DNA from: an uncultured Pseudohongiella sp.
GTDB lineage: Bacteria > Pseudomonadota > Gammaproteobacteria > Pseudomonadales > Pseudohongiellaceae
Length of the DNA stretch: 64,000 bases
Assembly (NCBI GenBank): GCA_951812715.1
Contig: OX638323.1
Location: 2,770,577 to 2,834,576 of the forward strand
Direction: 5' to 3'
Notes under the pieces: model-generated
Databases searched by the model: none
What the model saw: only the letters and a program-made list of their open reading frames with translations
Told to the model about the DNA's origin: nothing
In this document: one piece after another, positions 17,746-27,095 of the stretch
Layout: every line of letters starts with the position of its first letter
How positions within the stretch are numbered: the first letter of the stretch is position 1
Position numbers and translations under genes: made by a program

Positions 17746-18945
17746 GTGAATGCGGATTTTGCGCCCGAAGAACTTGCCTTTCGGGAGGAGGTGCGGGAAT
17801 TCCTGCAAAACGAATTCCCCGCGGAATTGCGTGAGAAAGTCGATGCCGGCATCCGCTTGAGCAAGGACGAAATCGTCCGCTGGCAAAAAATTCTCCATGA
17901 GAAAGGCTGGGCCGCTCCCAATTGGCCCGTTGAATATGGCGGGACCGGCTGGACCGCCACTCAGAAGCATATTTTCGCCATGGAAATGGGCCTGATCGGC
18001 GCTCCCGAGCCGGTGCCCTTCGGCATCAAGATGGTGGCGCCGGTGTTGATGGCTTATGGCAGCGAAGAGCAAAAGCAGCGCTTTCTGCCGGATATTCTGC
18101 AAAGCAATGTCTGGTGGTGCCAGGGCTATTCCGAACCCAATTCCGGTTCCGATCTCGCCTCGCTCAAAACCTCCGCGGTGCGCGACGGGGACGATTACAT
18201 CGTCAACGGCAGCAAGACCTGGAATACCTATGGCCAGTACGCCGACTGGATCTTCTGTCTGGTGCGCACCGACACCACGGTGAAGAAGCAGGAAGGCATC
18301 AGCTTCCTGCTTATCGACATGAAGTCTCCCGGAGTTTCGCACCAGCCGATCTACCTGATGGATGGCCACGCCGAGGTCAACGAGATTTTCTTCGATGACG
18401 TGCGTGTCCCGGCGGCTAATTTGATCGGCGAGGAAAACAAGGGTTGGACCTACGCCAAGGTGCTATTGACTCACGAACGCACCAATATCGCGCTGGTGCC
18501 GCGCAGCACCCGGCGCCTGCGCGCGCTGCGCCGGGCCGCGGCCAGCCTGGACGACGGTTTTGGCGGCAGCTTGCTCGACGATCCGGTATTCAGTCACCGG
18601 CTCGCCAACCTGGAAATCGAACTGAAAGCGCTGGAATATACGGAGTTGCGCACTTTGGCTTCCTTGAGCGTCGGCAAGTCGCCGGGTCCCGAATCCTCTA
18701 TTCTGAAAATCGTCGGCACTGAACTGGCCCAGCGGATCGACGAATTGTTTGTCGAACTCGCGGCCTATCACAGCTTGCCGTATCTGCCCGAACAACTTGA
18801 AGAAGGCTTTCAGGGCGCGCCGCTGGAGCCGGGCATACCGTCCGGACAGGGACTGGTCTATCTCAACAATCGCAAGCTGTCGATTTTTGGAGGCTCCAAC
18901 GAAATCCAGCGCAATATCATCAGCAAGGCCGTGCTGGGCTTGTAG
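17746..18945 (+). CDS. Acyl-CoA dehydrogenase, first of a pair
   Basis: A 399-residue flavoprotein starting at GTG 17746 with GGGAGAA upstream. FAD/substrate signatures are CQGYSEPNSGSDLASL near residue 125 and the C-terminal FGGSNEIQRNII. The canonical YEGT catalytic glutamate of short/medium-chain enzymes is not at that position. The gene is followed by a second, divergent acyl-CoA dehydrogenase, the layout of heteromeric alpha2-beta2 enzymes such as FadE28-FadE29 from steroid side-chain breakdown. Cytoplasmic; it would transfer electrons to ETF. Confidence 0.93.
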   Translation: MNADFAPEELAFREEVREFLQNEFPAELREKVDAGIRLSKDEIVRWQKILHEKGWAAPNWPVEYGGTGWTATQKHIFAMEMGLIGAPEPVPFGIKMVAPVLMAYGSEEQKQRFLPDILQSNVWWCQGYSEPNSGSDLASLKTSAVRDGDDYIVNGSKTWNTYGQYADWIFCLVRTDTTVKKQEGISFLLIDMKSPGVSHQPIYLMDGHAEVNEIFFDDVRVPAANLIGEENKGWTYAKVLLTHERTNIALVPRSTRRLRALRRAAASLDDGFGGSLLDDPVFSHRLANLEIELKALEYTELRTLASLSVGKSPGPESSILKIVGTELAQRIDELFVELAAYHSLPYLPEQLEEGFQGAPLEPGIPSGQGLVYLNNRKLSIFGGSNEIQRNIISKAVLGL

Positions 18946-18971
18946 GCGCGTTGAATCATAGAGGGCATAAA

Positions 18972-20117
18972 GTGGATTTTTCCTATTCCGAAGAACAGCA
19001 GATGCTCAAGGAGAGCGTTGGCAAGTTCGTACAGCAGCAATACGATTTCGATACCCGCAATCGAATTGCCGCGGGCGGAACCGGCTACAGCGAAGAAAAT
19101 TGGAAGTTGTTCGCCGAGCTCGGTTGGCTCACGGTGCCCTTCAGCGAAGCCGACGGCGGTTTCGGCGATTCGGCGGTGGATCTGATGGTGATGATGGAAG
19201 AGTTCGGCAAGGCCATGCTGGTCGAGCCCTATCTCGCTTCGGTAGTGCTGTCGGGCCGCCTGCTGGCCGCGCTTGGCAGCGAACGGCAGAAGGCCGAATT
19301 ATTGCCGATGTTGATGGCGGGCAATCTGCAATTGGCCTGCGCCTGGGCGGAATCCGGTTCGCGCTATAACCTGGCCAATGTCCGCCTTAGCGCGAGGAGC
19401 GAAGGCGGGCGAATCATTCTCGATGGAACCAAGGTCAACGTATTGAACGGCCCCAGCGCCGGCAAACTTCTCGTAACCGCGCGGGAAAGCGGCGGCGCCG
19501 CCGAGCGGGAAGGAATCAGCGTATTCCTTGTGGAGCGCGAAGCAAATGGCGTCCATGTGCGGAATTACGCCAACCTGGACGGCGGCCGAGCCGCGAAAAT
19601 CACATTCAGCGAAGTGGAAATACCGGAATCGGCGCGGCTGGGAGCGCCTGGCGGCGCGTTCGAGGCGCTTGAGCAAGTGGTAGATCATGCTACCGTCGCG
19701 ATTTGCGCCCAGGCAGTGGGAGCGCTGGATTCACTACTGCAAAAAACCGTCGAATACAGCAAGACACGCAAGCAGTTCGGCGCCCATATCGGCAGCTTCC
19801 AGGCTTTGCAGCATCGCATGGCGGACATGTTCATGGAATGCCAGCTTGCGCGGTCCATCACCGTGATGGCGGCTATGCAACTCGATTCGAGCGATTCCGC
19901 TCACAGCAAGGCCGCCGCGGCGAGCGCGGCCAAGAGCCGGGTCGGCAAAGCGATCCGCAAGGTCGGACAGGAAGCCGTGCAGATCCACGGTGGCATCGGC
20001 ATGACCGATGAACTCGACCTGGCGCATCTGTTTCGCCAGGTCACCGGACTGGAATTGTTGTTTGGAGACGCAGACTTCCACACCAGCCGATTCGCACGCC
20101 TGCAAGCTGCCGTATGA
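18972..20117 (+). CDS. Acyl-CoA dehydrogenase, second of a pair
   Basis: About 381 residues from GTG 18972 (AGAGGG eight bases upstream; a TTG at 18951 is less likely), starting VDFSYSEEQQMLKESVGKF. C-terminal helices include YSKTRKQFGAHIGSFQALQH and QIHGGIGMTDELDLAHLFR. It lacks the YEGT/GGxxEIQ ending of its neighbour, as the partner subunit of heteromeric acyl-CoA dehydrogenases does. The end overlaps the phosphatase gene by 4 bases. Confidence 0.92.
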   Translation: MDFSYSEEQQMLKESVGKFVQQQYDFDTRNRIAAGGTGYSEENWKLFAELGWLTVPFSEADGGFGDSAVDLMVMMEEFGKAMLVEPYLASVVLSGRLLAALGSERQKAELLPMLMAGNLQLACAWAESGSRYNLANVRLSARSEGGRIILDGTKVNVLNGPSAGKLLVTARESGGAAEREGISVFLVEREANGVHVRNYANLDGGRAAKITFSEVEIPESARLGAPGGAFEALEQVVDHATVAICAQAVGALDSLLQKTVEYSKTRKQFGAHIGSFQALQHRMADMFMECQLARSITVMAAMQLDSSDSAHSKAAAASAAKSRVGKAIRKVGQEAVQIHGGIGMTDELDLAHLFRQVTGLELLFGDADFHTSRFARLQAAV

Positions 20118-20824
20118 GTGAACTGGTGCTGGTTCGCCACGGCCAGGCGACCTTCGGAGCGGAGTCCTACGATCAGCTCAGCCCGTTGGGCCACGAGCAG
20201 GTGCGCAAGCTGGCCGCGCATTGGCGTGAGACGGACGAGACCTTCGATTGCGTGTATTGCGGTAGCTTGCGGCGGCAGCGCGAAACCGCCGGAGAATTGC
20301 TCGGTCTGGTGCGGGGCGGCGGGGAGGAGCCGCGCGAGGACGCCGCCCTCAACGAATACGACGGCGACCCGCTGATCCGGTCGTATCTGCGCGATTTCGC
20401 CCGGGAAGAGGGCTTTGATCCCCTGCCCGAATGGCCGGTGCGCGACCGGACGCTGTTTCAGCGGCTGTTCGAGGCGGCCGCGGCCAAATGGATTGCGGGA
20501 CGTCTGACGCCGGCGGAAAATGCCAGGAATTTCGAACGGTGGCCCGATTTCCAGTTGCGGGTGCACCAGGTGCTGGATCGCATCATGTCGCGCCATGTGA
20601 AAGGCAGCAAAGTGCTGGTCTCGACCTCCGGCGGCGTTATCGCGCTGGCCTTGCAACGAGTGTTGCGGTATCCGGACACCGAGGCCATCGCGACAAACTG
20701 GATGGTGCAAAACAGTTCGGTTACGCGAATCAAGTACGGCAATGGCAGAATCTCGCTCATGCAGTTCAACAGCCTGCCGCATCTTGAACGGGCCGGGACC
20801 CAAGCCATGATTACCTATCGCTGA
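20114..20824 (+). CDS. Histidine phosphatase family protein
   Basis: A 236-residue phosphoglycerate mutase-like protein with the phosphohistidine motif LVLVRHGQATFG at residues 4-15 and later VSTSGGVIALALQ, which replaces the usual second-His VTHGG motif. It overlaps the upstream acyl-CoA dehydrogenase and is followed 8 bases later by a phosphotransferase. This trio is a recurring arrangement in fatty-acid catabolic operons. Its substrate is not known. Confidence 0.87.
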   Translation: MSELVLVRHGQATFGAESYDQLSPLGHEQVRKLAAHWRETDETFDCVYCGSLRRQRETAGELLGLVRGGGEEPREDAALNEYDGDPLIRSYLRDFAREEGFDPLPEWPVRDRTLFQRLFEAAAAKWIAGRLTPAENARNFERWPDFQLRVHQVLDRIMSRHVKGSKVLVSTSGGVIALALQRVLRYPDTEAIATNWMVQNSSVTRIKYGNGRISLMQFNSLPHLERAGTQAMITYR

Positions 20825-20832
20825 ATCTTGCC

Positions 20833-21930
20833 GTGACTGGAGCCGACCTCGAAGATCGGGCGGGCCGCATCAGGCCCGGAGAAGAATTGCCGCTGGAGCG
20901 GCTGCGGGAATATCTGCGCCCGGTGCTCGGCGCCGCGGCAGGCGCACTCGAAGTCACACAGTTTCCGGGCGGACATTCCAATCTCACCTACTTGCTCAGC
21001 AGCGGCGACGAACAATGGGTGCTGCGCCGGCCGCCGTTCGGCAGCAAGGTGAAATCGGCCCATGACATGTCGCGGGAATACCGCATTCTTTCGGCCTTGA
21101 CGGATGTGTTCCCTTACGGCCCGGTACCTGCGCACTTTTGCGACGATCACGACGTCATCGGCTGCGACTTTTATCTGATGAACTACATTCGTGGCCTGGT
21201 CATCCGCCGCGAATATCCTTCGGGACTAAAGCTCTCGCCGGCTCAAACCCGCCAGCAATTGTTCAATTTCTTCGATGTGCTCGGCGACCTGCATTCGGTC
21301 GATCTTGCCAAGGCCGGGCTGGAAAATTTCGGCCGCCCGGTGGGCTATGCGCAGCGTCAGGTCGAAGGTTGGATCCGGCGCTGGGAAAACGCGGTCACCG
21401 AGGATACCGTTAACTGCGACGCGATTATCAAGTGGCTGAGCGACCACCTGCCGCCGGAAAGCGGCCACGCCAGCGTGATCCACAATGACTACAAACTAGA
21501 CAATGTGATTTTCTCGCTGGAGGATCCGCTGCAAGTAATCGGCGTGCTCGACTGGGAAATGGCGACGGTGGGCGATCCGGTGATGGACCTGGCCTACACC
21601 CTGGGCTACTGGGTGCAGGCCAGCGATCCGGACTGGTACCGAGAGGCGCGCACCATGCCGACGGACGTTCCGGGCGCTCCCGATCGAGCCGAAATCCTCA
21701 GCCGCTTTGAGGAACGTAGCGGCATCGTGGTCGACAATTTCCCCTTCTATTTCTGCTTCGCCCTGTTTCGCTTGCTTGTTGTGGGCCAGCAAATATACTT
21801 CCGCTACTATCACGGCCACACCCGCGACGAGCGCTTCGCCGGTTTTCTGCACAAGGCCTTCGTGCTCGCACGGATGTGCGAAATGATCATGAGCGGCAAA
21901 ATCGACGATTCCACAAGAGATCGCAATTGA
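20833..21930 (+). CDS. ACAD10/11-type aminoglycoside-like phosphotransferase
   Basis: A 365-residue kinase-fold protein with a GTG start. The catalytic loop is VIHNDYKLDNVIF near residue 217, the metal-binding loop is GVLDWEMATVGDPVMDLAY near residue 237, and the N-lobe GGHSNLTYLL sits near residue 47. The mammalian ACAD10/11 kinase domain phosphorylates 4-hydroxyacyl-CoA so that it can be eliminated to an enoyl-CoA. Placement next to acyl-CoA dehydrogenases supports the same job here. The stop TGA overlaps the next ATG by one base. Confidence 0.9.
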   Translation: MTGADLEDRAGRIRPGEELPLERLREYLRPVLGAAAGALEVTQFPGGHSNLTYLLSSGDEQWVLRRPPFGSKVKSAHDMSREYRILSALTDVFPYGPVPAHFCDDHDVIGCDFYLMNYIRGLVIRREYPSGLKLSPAQTRQQLFNFFDVLGDLHSVDLAKAGLENFGRPVGYAQRQVEGWIRRWENAVTEDTVNCDAIIKWLSDHLPPESGHASVIHNDYKLDNVIFSLEDPLQVIGVLDWEMATVGDPVMDLAYTLGYWVQASDPDWYREARTMPTDVPGAPDRAEILSRFEERSGIVVDNFPFYFCFALFRLLVVGQQIYFRYYHGHTRDERFAGFLHKAFVLARMCEMIMSGKIDDSTRDRN

Positions 21931-23705
21931 TGAAAACACTGATTCGATACTGGCAATTTCCCGGCAAGTTTCTGCTCGTCCCCCTGGCGATTTTTGCCTG
22001 GCAGGGCGTCGCTGATGTCGCCGTCGCCCAGAGCGAGGAGGTGACCCGCTATGTCCGCTTCACGGACGACACCGGCACTCACAGCGGCATTCTCGACGGA
22101 CAGACCATAAGCGTGCTCGACGGCGACCCGGTCTTCGATGATGGCGTAGGCCCGACGGGCCGGACGGTCGCCCTGGGTGATGTGGAACTCGAGATTCCCA
22201 TGGATCCCGACAGAGTGCCTAAAGTGTTTGGCGTCGCGGGGAACTCGAACAACCCGAACGGCAATCCGGTCGCAGTCGAGCATCCGTCCTGGTTCGGCAA
22301 GGCGACCACCTCGCTTGCGAGGAACGGCGCCCCGGTCGAGGTTCCTTTCGGCGCCACGAATTTCAACTTCGAAGGCGAACTTGCGCTCATCATCGGGCGG
22401 GAGGGTCGGCACATTCCTGAGTCCGAGGCGATGGACCATCTTTTCGGCGTGGCTGTCAGCAACGACTGGAGCGAGAACGACTGGTGCGGGGAGCGGCGGG
22501 GAATCGAGGAGCCGAGCCATGTCTTCTGCAAGGCCGGTGACACCTTCGCCACCCTGGGCGACTACGTGGTCACGGGGCTCGACCTGAGCGATCTCGAACT
22601 GACCGTAAGGCTCAACGGCGTAGTCGCCGCCCAGGGCACAACCGCGGACTTCCGCAACAGTCCGGCCGCGCTCATCAGCAAGCTGAGCCACTACGTTACC
22701 CTCAAGCGCGGCGACATCATCCACACCGGCACGGTCGCGCCGCCGCAACTCCCCGGCACCCGGCGCCAACTCTGGCAGGACGACGTCGTCGAGGTCGAGA
22801 TCGAGGGCATCGGCATGGTGAGCAATCAGCTCGTGCGCGTAACGCGGGAAACTGTCTCGGGCCCCGCACTTCCCGAGCCCGATGGCGTTAGCGCTTACGT
22901 CCGTTTCCAGAACGCGGAAGGCTATTCCTTCGGCATGCTGGAAGGGGATCAGATCCGCGAGCTCGACGGCGACCCGGTTGCAGGCGGCGCCGCCCCGACC
23001 GGACGCAGCTTCGATCTTGCGGATGTCGAGCTGGGCTTGCCGGTGGACCCGGAACAGCCGGGCCGCAAGGTGCTGGCTGCCGCGGCCAACTACCATCCCG
23101 TAGACGGCTTGCCCAGACAGGTGCCGCATCCGCGCTATTTCTTCAAGGCCCCCTCGGCGCTGAGCCCGGATGGCGGCGAGGTCCAGAAGCCGCCCGAGGC
23201 CGAGTTGATGATTCCCGAAGGTGAACTCGTGCTCGTCATCGGCCGCGGCGGCCGCCACATTCCCGAGAACGAGGCCCTCGATTACATATTCGGCGTTGCC
23301 GCGGGCAACGACTGGACGGAATTGTCGTGGGTAACGTCCGATCGGGGAGTGAGGCCGCTCAAGCTCGTGAGCAAGGCGACCGATACCTGGGCTGGCCTTG
23401 GCAACAAGATCGTCAGGGGCCTCGACTACAGCGATCTCAAGATCAGCGTGCGGGTAAACGGTGAGCTTCTTTCTCAGGGACAAACCTCGACGATGATCAA
23501 TCGTCCGGCCCGGCTCGTGAGCTATCTCTCCCGCTACATGACGCTTGAGCCCGGCGACCTGATCTACACCGGCGCGATGCCGGTGGTCCCGGGAATGCGG
23601 CGCAACATGGAGGTGGGGGACGTCGTCGAGGTCGTGGTTGAAGACCTCGGAACCATAGAGCAGGAAATCGTCCCGATGCCCGCCTGGCCCCACGGGAGCC
23701 CCTGA
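21930..23705 (+). CDS. Secreted tandem fumarylacetoacetate hydrolase-like protein
   Basis: A 591-residue protein from ATG 21930. It starts with a signal peptide (RYWQFPGKFLLVPLAIFAWQ then VAVAQ). Two FAH-like domains follow, about residues 30-300 and 310-585. Each has the same landmarks: ALIIGREGRHIPESEAMDHL against LVIGRGGRHIPENEALDYIF, NDW, and a late GDIIHTG / GDLIYTG. FAH proteins normally cleave or hydrate C-C bonds of acylpyruvates in the cytoplasm as single-domain dimers. Export plus internal duplication is unusual. The two halves differ enough for an old duplication. The substrate is unknown. Confidence 0.85.
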   Translation: MKTLIRYWQFPGKFLLVPLAIFAWQGVADVAVAQSEEVTRYVRFTDDTGTHSGILDGQTISVLDGDPVFDDGVGPTGRTVALGDVELEIPMDPDRVPKVFGVAGNSNNPNGNPVAVEHPSWFGKATTSLARNGAPVEVPFGATNFNFEGELALIIGREGRHIPESEAMDHLFGVAVSNDWSENDWCGERRGIEEPSHVFCKAGDTFATLGDYVVTGLDLSDLELTVRLNGVVAAQGTTADFRNSPAALISKLSHYVTLKRGDIIHTGTVAPPQLPGTRRQLWQDDVVEVEIEGIGMVSNQLVRVTRETVSGPALPEPDGVSAYVRFQNAEGYSFGMLEGDQIRELDGDPVAGGAAPTGRSFDLADVELGLPVDPEQPGRKVLAAAANYHPVDGLPRQVPHPRYFFKAPSALSPDGGEVQKPPEAELMIPEGELVLVIGRGGRHIPENEALDYIFGVAAGNDWTELSWVTSDRGVRPLKLVSKATDTWAGLGNKIVRGLDYSDLKISVRVNGELLSQGQTSTMINRPARLVSYLSRYMTLEPGDLIYTGAMPVVPGMRRNMEVGDVVEVVVEDLGTIEQEIVPMPAWPHGSP

Positions 23706-23920
23706 GCCGACTCGATCACCGGCCTTCTACTCCCTTCCCCGGCCCGCCCCAGTCACGGATTGGGGCGGCTCGGGCATCGGTGCCGCAGTCGGCGTATACC
23801 TTGTGCCCCCTTTTGCCAGCATCGGTTGGTTCATGCGCCTCCAGAACCCGGACATCGTTCCATTGATTGGCGTGGTCTGATAACTTGTCTGCCCGCTCAT
23901 TCATCGGCAGGAAGTTCATT

Positions 23921-24571
23921 GTGAAAGGTGGGTCGTCCTCTCCCTTGCCCCGGCCTGTTGTGGCCTCGGTGGCTTTTGTCAGCGGCTTTTGCATCATGAC
24001 CGTGGAGATGCTTGGGGCGCGGATCATGGCGCCTTATTTCGGCGGCTCCGTTTCGGTCTGGGGCAGCATCATTACTGTGTTCATGCTGGCGCTGGCAGTG
24101 GGTTATCTGCTCGGGGGGCGCTTGTCGATGCGCAATCCCAACGCCTTGGTCTTCGCGAGTTTTTATGTGAGCGCGGCGCTTTTTTCGCTGCCGATCATAT
24201 TGTTCGCGGACGCAATCATGCGGCCTATTTTTCTTGCTGTTGAAGACGCCCGCTATGGCTCCCTGCTGGCTTCGATCGTCATGTTTTCGGTGCCGACTAC
24301 CCTGCTCGGCATGATCTCGCCGTATTCGGTGCGGCTGCTGGTGGAAAGTCAGGAACATAGCGGGCAAATGGCCGGGCTGCTGTTCTTTGTGTCTACCATC
24401 GGCAGCGCCGCAGGCACGCTGGGGACTTCCTTCTATTTCGTGCTCTGGTTCGAGGTGAACCGGATTCTGTGGGGCGCGGTTACCGCCTTGTTGATCGCAG
24501 CGGCTATAATTCTTCTGGCCGGATACATGCGTGGTTCCCTTAGCCTGCGGGTGAGCAGTCATGAGACCTAG
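23921..24571 (+). CDS. Membrane half of a split spermidine-synthase-like protein
   Basis: About 216 residues from GTG 23921 (AGGAAG site). It has some six hydrophobic helices, starting VASVAFVSGFCIMTVEMLGA, the E-x-L-G-A-R pattern of the membrane domain of fused MFS/spermidine-synthase proteins, and ending ALLIAAAIILLAGYM. The following gene supplies the soluble methyltransferase-like domain and overlaps by 11 bases. In most relatives both parts form one chain. Confidence 0.83.
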   Translation: MKGGSSSPLPRPVVASVAFVSGFCIMTVEMLGARIMAPYFGGSVSVWGSIITVFMLALAVGYLLGGRLSMRNPNALVFASFYVSAALFSLPIILFADAIMRPIFLAVEDARYGSLLASIVMFSVPTTLLGMISPYSVRLLVESQEHSGQMAGLLFFVSTIGSAAGTLGTSFYFVLWFEVNRILWGAVTALLIAAAIILLAGYMRGSLSLRVSSHET

Positions 24572-25442
24572 AATGGTTATTTCCCTGTTCCTGCTGGCGC
24601 TGGCGGCGCCGGTGGCGGGCGAGGTCATTCATCAGGAGCGCTCGCTCTATCGCGATATCACCGTTGAACAGAACGGGCCGCGCCGCTGCCTGATCTTCAA
24701 TGTGCATCGCGGCGACCGCAATCAAACCTGCATTGATCTCAATGAGCCCGAACGCCTGGTATTCAGCTATACCCGCATGAGTTTCGCGGGGCTGCTGTTG
24801 ACTCCCGAGCCTGAATCGATTCTCGTCGCCGGGCTCGGCGGCGGTTCAATTCCGATGACTTTCGGCGACCTCTTTCCGGATGCGCTGATCGATGTGGTGG
24901 AAATCGACCCGGCGGTCGTCAGCGTGGCAAGGGAATTCTTCCTGTTCGAGGAATCCGCGAACATGCATGTTCATGTGAACGATGCCCGGGTATTCATCAA
25001 ACGCGCCGTCCTGGAAGGCAGAAAATACGACTACATCATGCTCGACGCGTTCACCGGCGACTATATTCCCGAACACCTGCTGACCCGCGAATTTCTCGAC
25101 GAGGTCAAGCAGATTCTGAATCCTGACGGCGTCCTCGTCGCCAATACCTTTTCCACCAGCCGCCTCTACGACCACGAATCGGTCACCTATCAGCGGGTGT
25201 GGAACGAGTTCTACAATTTCAAATTGCCGACCTCGGGCAATCGCATCATCATTACCAGAGACGGCGCATTGCCGCCGCGCGGCGAACTCGTCGGCGCGGC
25301 CCAGCGGTTGGCGGAAAGCATGGAGAAATACAGCATCCCGCTGCTCGAATATCCCGCCCGCATGTCGACCCGGGTCGACTGGGACATGAGCCGGCGGGTG
25401 CTCACCGATCAATATTCGCCGGGCAACCTGCTGCGAGATTAA
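24561..25442 (+). CDS. Spermidine-synthase-like soluble domain with N-terminal hydrophobic segment
   Basis: A 293-residue protein with a signal-like hydrophobic start (MVISLFLLALAAPVAG) and a Rossmann methyltransferase fold: VAGLGGGSIPMTF near residue 92, VVEIDPAVVSVAREFF near residue 112 and IMLDAFTGDYIPEHL near residue 158. These match polyamine aminopropyltransferases. Whether the domain faces the periplasm or the hydrophobic start is a further membrane helix is open. Translationally coupled to the membrane gene upstream. Confidence 0.85.
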   Translation: MRPRMVISLFLLALAAPVAGEVIHQERSLYRDITVEQNGPRRCLIFNVHRGDRNQTCIDLNEPERLVFSYTRMSFAGLLLTPEPESILVAGLGGGSIPMTFGDLFPDALIDVVEIDPAVVSVAREFFLFEESANMHVHVNDARVFIKRAVLEGRKYDYIMLDAFTGDYIPEHLLTREFLDEVKQILNPDGVLVANTFSTSRLYDHESVTYQRVWNEFYNFKLPTSGNRIIITRDGALPPRGELVGAAQRLAESMEKYSIPLLEYPARMSTRVDWDMSRRVLTDQYSPGNLLRD

Positions 25443-25555
25443 CAGTTTTCGTTATCGCAAGCGGGAGTGCGCTGGACAGGGAGTTTTCGATAACGGCGAA
25501 GTAACTTTCGGGTGGCCGGTGGCCGCCTGCTATTGGATATCAGAGGAACAAGATC

Positions 25556-26386
25556 ATGTGGAAAGCCATTCAGCTCGCACTTCTTTTTGCCTGCCTGCTG
25601 TTTGCCCGGGCCGGCCTTGCGGAGGTCGAGATCAAGCGCGATGTCGTTTACGGCCACAAGGACGGCATGGCGCTCGTTTACGACGTGCTGCAACCGGAGA
25701 ACGCCAACGGCGCCGCCGTCGCCTTCATGATGAGCGGCGGCTGGTTCTCGCGCTGGTCGCCGCCGGAAACCCTCGCCGAAGGATTTTTCAGCGACATGCT
25801 CGATGCGGGTTTCACGATGATTCCGGTCTATCACGGCAGCGCGCCGCGCTTCAAGGTGCCGGAAGCATATGCCGACGTCAGCCGGGCGATCCGCCATATC
25901 AAGCTTCATGCCGAGGAACACGGCATCGATCCGGACCGCATCGGCGTAACCGGCGGCAGCGCCGGCGGCCATCTTTCGCTGATGATCGGCCTGGATGCGG
26001 ATGCCGGCGACCCTGAATCCAGCGACCCGGTCATGCGCGGCGACAACCACGTTGCTACCGTGGTCGCCTATTTTCCACCAGTGGACCTGCGTCCGATTAC
26101 CGGTCCCAGCGACCGTTTCCCGGCGCTCGATTTTTCACCCGAACTGTCCGAGTCGATTTCTCCGATTCTGCACGCTGACGCCGATGATCCGCCTACCTTG
26201 CTGATCCACGGCGACGCCGACGATCTCGTGCCCATCAGCGAGTCGGAAAACATGTACGCGGAGTTTCAGGAGCAGGGCGTGGAAGCTGAATTCATCACCA
26301 TCCCTGGCGGCCAGCACGGCTTCCGCGGCGAGAACGCGGTCAAGGCCAACCGGCTGCGACTGGAGTGGTTCCGAAAACACCTGTAG
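25556..26386 (+). CDS. Secreted alpha/beta-hydrolase (esterase)
   Basis: A 276-residue protein with a signal peptide (LALLFACLLFARAGLA). The nucleophile elbow is GVTGGSAGGHLSL near residue 128, the acid is in IHGDADDLVPI near residue 220, and the catalytic His is in GGQHGF near residue 252. The triad is complete. An AGAGGAA site precedes the ATG. It is similar to BD-FAE/xylanase-type esterases. The substrate is unknown. Confidence 0.88.
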   Translation: MWKAIQLALLFACLLFARAGLAEVEIKRDVVYGHKDGMALVYDVLQPENANGAAVAFMMSGGWFSRWSPPETLAEGFFSDMLDAGFTMIPVYHGSAPRFKVPEAYADVSRAIRHIKLHAEEHGIDPDRIGVTGGSAGGHLSLMIGLDADAGDPESSDPVMRGDNHVATVVAYFPPVDLRPITGPSDRFPALDFSPELSESISPILHADADDPPTLLIHGDADDLVPISESENMYAEFQEQGVEAEFITIPGGQHGFRGENAVKANRLRLEWFRKHL

Positions 26387-26424
26387 TGAAACGGTTATCG
26401 ATTGGCGCCTGCCGGCGCCGAATG

Positions 26425-26506
26425 AGATCCTGCGACTGCGCGCAGGATGACACGGCATTCCGTCATTCCGCGCGAAGCGCAGCGGAGTCGCAGAATCTCC
26501 TGATTG
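26425..26506. repeat. REP-like palindromic element
   Basis: GATCCTGCGACTGCGCGCAGGATGAC and, after a spacer, the reverse motif GGAGTCGCAGAATCTCC. The same words (TCTGCGACT, GCGCAGxATGAC) recur at 29051, 59335, 60842 and 60937, all between genes. A dispersed repetitive extragenic palindrome family. Confidence 0.65.
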
Positions 26507-26528
26507 GAGAGGCGACGCACCAAGCTTT

Positions 26529-26960
26529 TCAATCGCAGCAGACGTGAACCGTGAGCACGTCGCATCTGGCGTGATGCAGCAGCTTCATCGCCGTGGAGCC
26601 GATCAGCGCTTTCCAGCCGGAATGGCCGTGGCTGCCGATGACGATTGCGTCGGCGTCGATTTCCATTGCCAGGTTGGGCACTTCCGCGGCCGGAGAACCG
26701 GGCAGGGTATAAGTCTGATCTTCCTGCAGGCCTTCCTCTTTGGCGATGGCCTTCAGGCGTTCGGCGGCGAAGGCTATGGCTTCCTCGTGCAATTCATTAA
26801 TGTTGACCGCGTACAGATCCATGCTATAGGCCGCCGCGACGGGTTCGACGACGTGCACCAGGAATAACTTGGCCGGATCTTCCGCCAGCCGCACCGCGGT
26901 GGTAATCACCTTGTGCGAATCGCCGGAAAGATCTATGGCTACCAGAATCTTGTTGTACAT
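26529..26960 (-). CDS. Universal stress protein, UspA family
   Basis: 143 residues starting MYNKILVAIDLSGDS at ATG 26960, with AGGAA upstream. The C-terminal GSHGHSGWKALIGSTAMKLL holds the G2xG9xG(S/T) ATP-binding loop, so this belongs to the nucleotide-binding branch. Known members bind ATP and act in stress survival. It stands alone. Confidence 0.92.
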   Translation of the reverse strand: MYNKILVAIDLSGDSHKVITTAVRLAEDPAKLFLVHVVEPVAAAYSMDLYAVNINELHEEAIAFAAERLKAIAKEEGLQEDQTYTLPGSPAAEVPNLAMEIDADAIVIGSHGHSGWKALIGSTAMKLLHHARCDVLTVHVCCD

Positions 26961-27095
26961 CGTCAGGTTCCTTTCAGTCACGCCGGGATCTGCCGGATAA
27001 TTCTAGCCCCCTTCGTCCCTCACATCCAAATCGACCCCGCCGGAGTGGCTGCGTGTTACCGCAGTGCGAAGCCGGAGCCCGGAATACATTGAATT

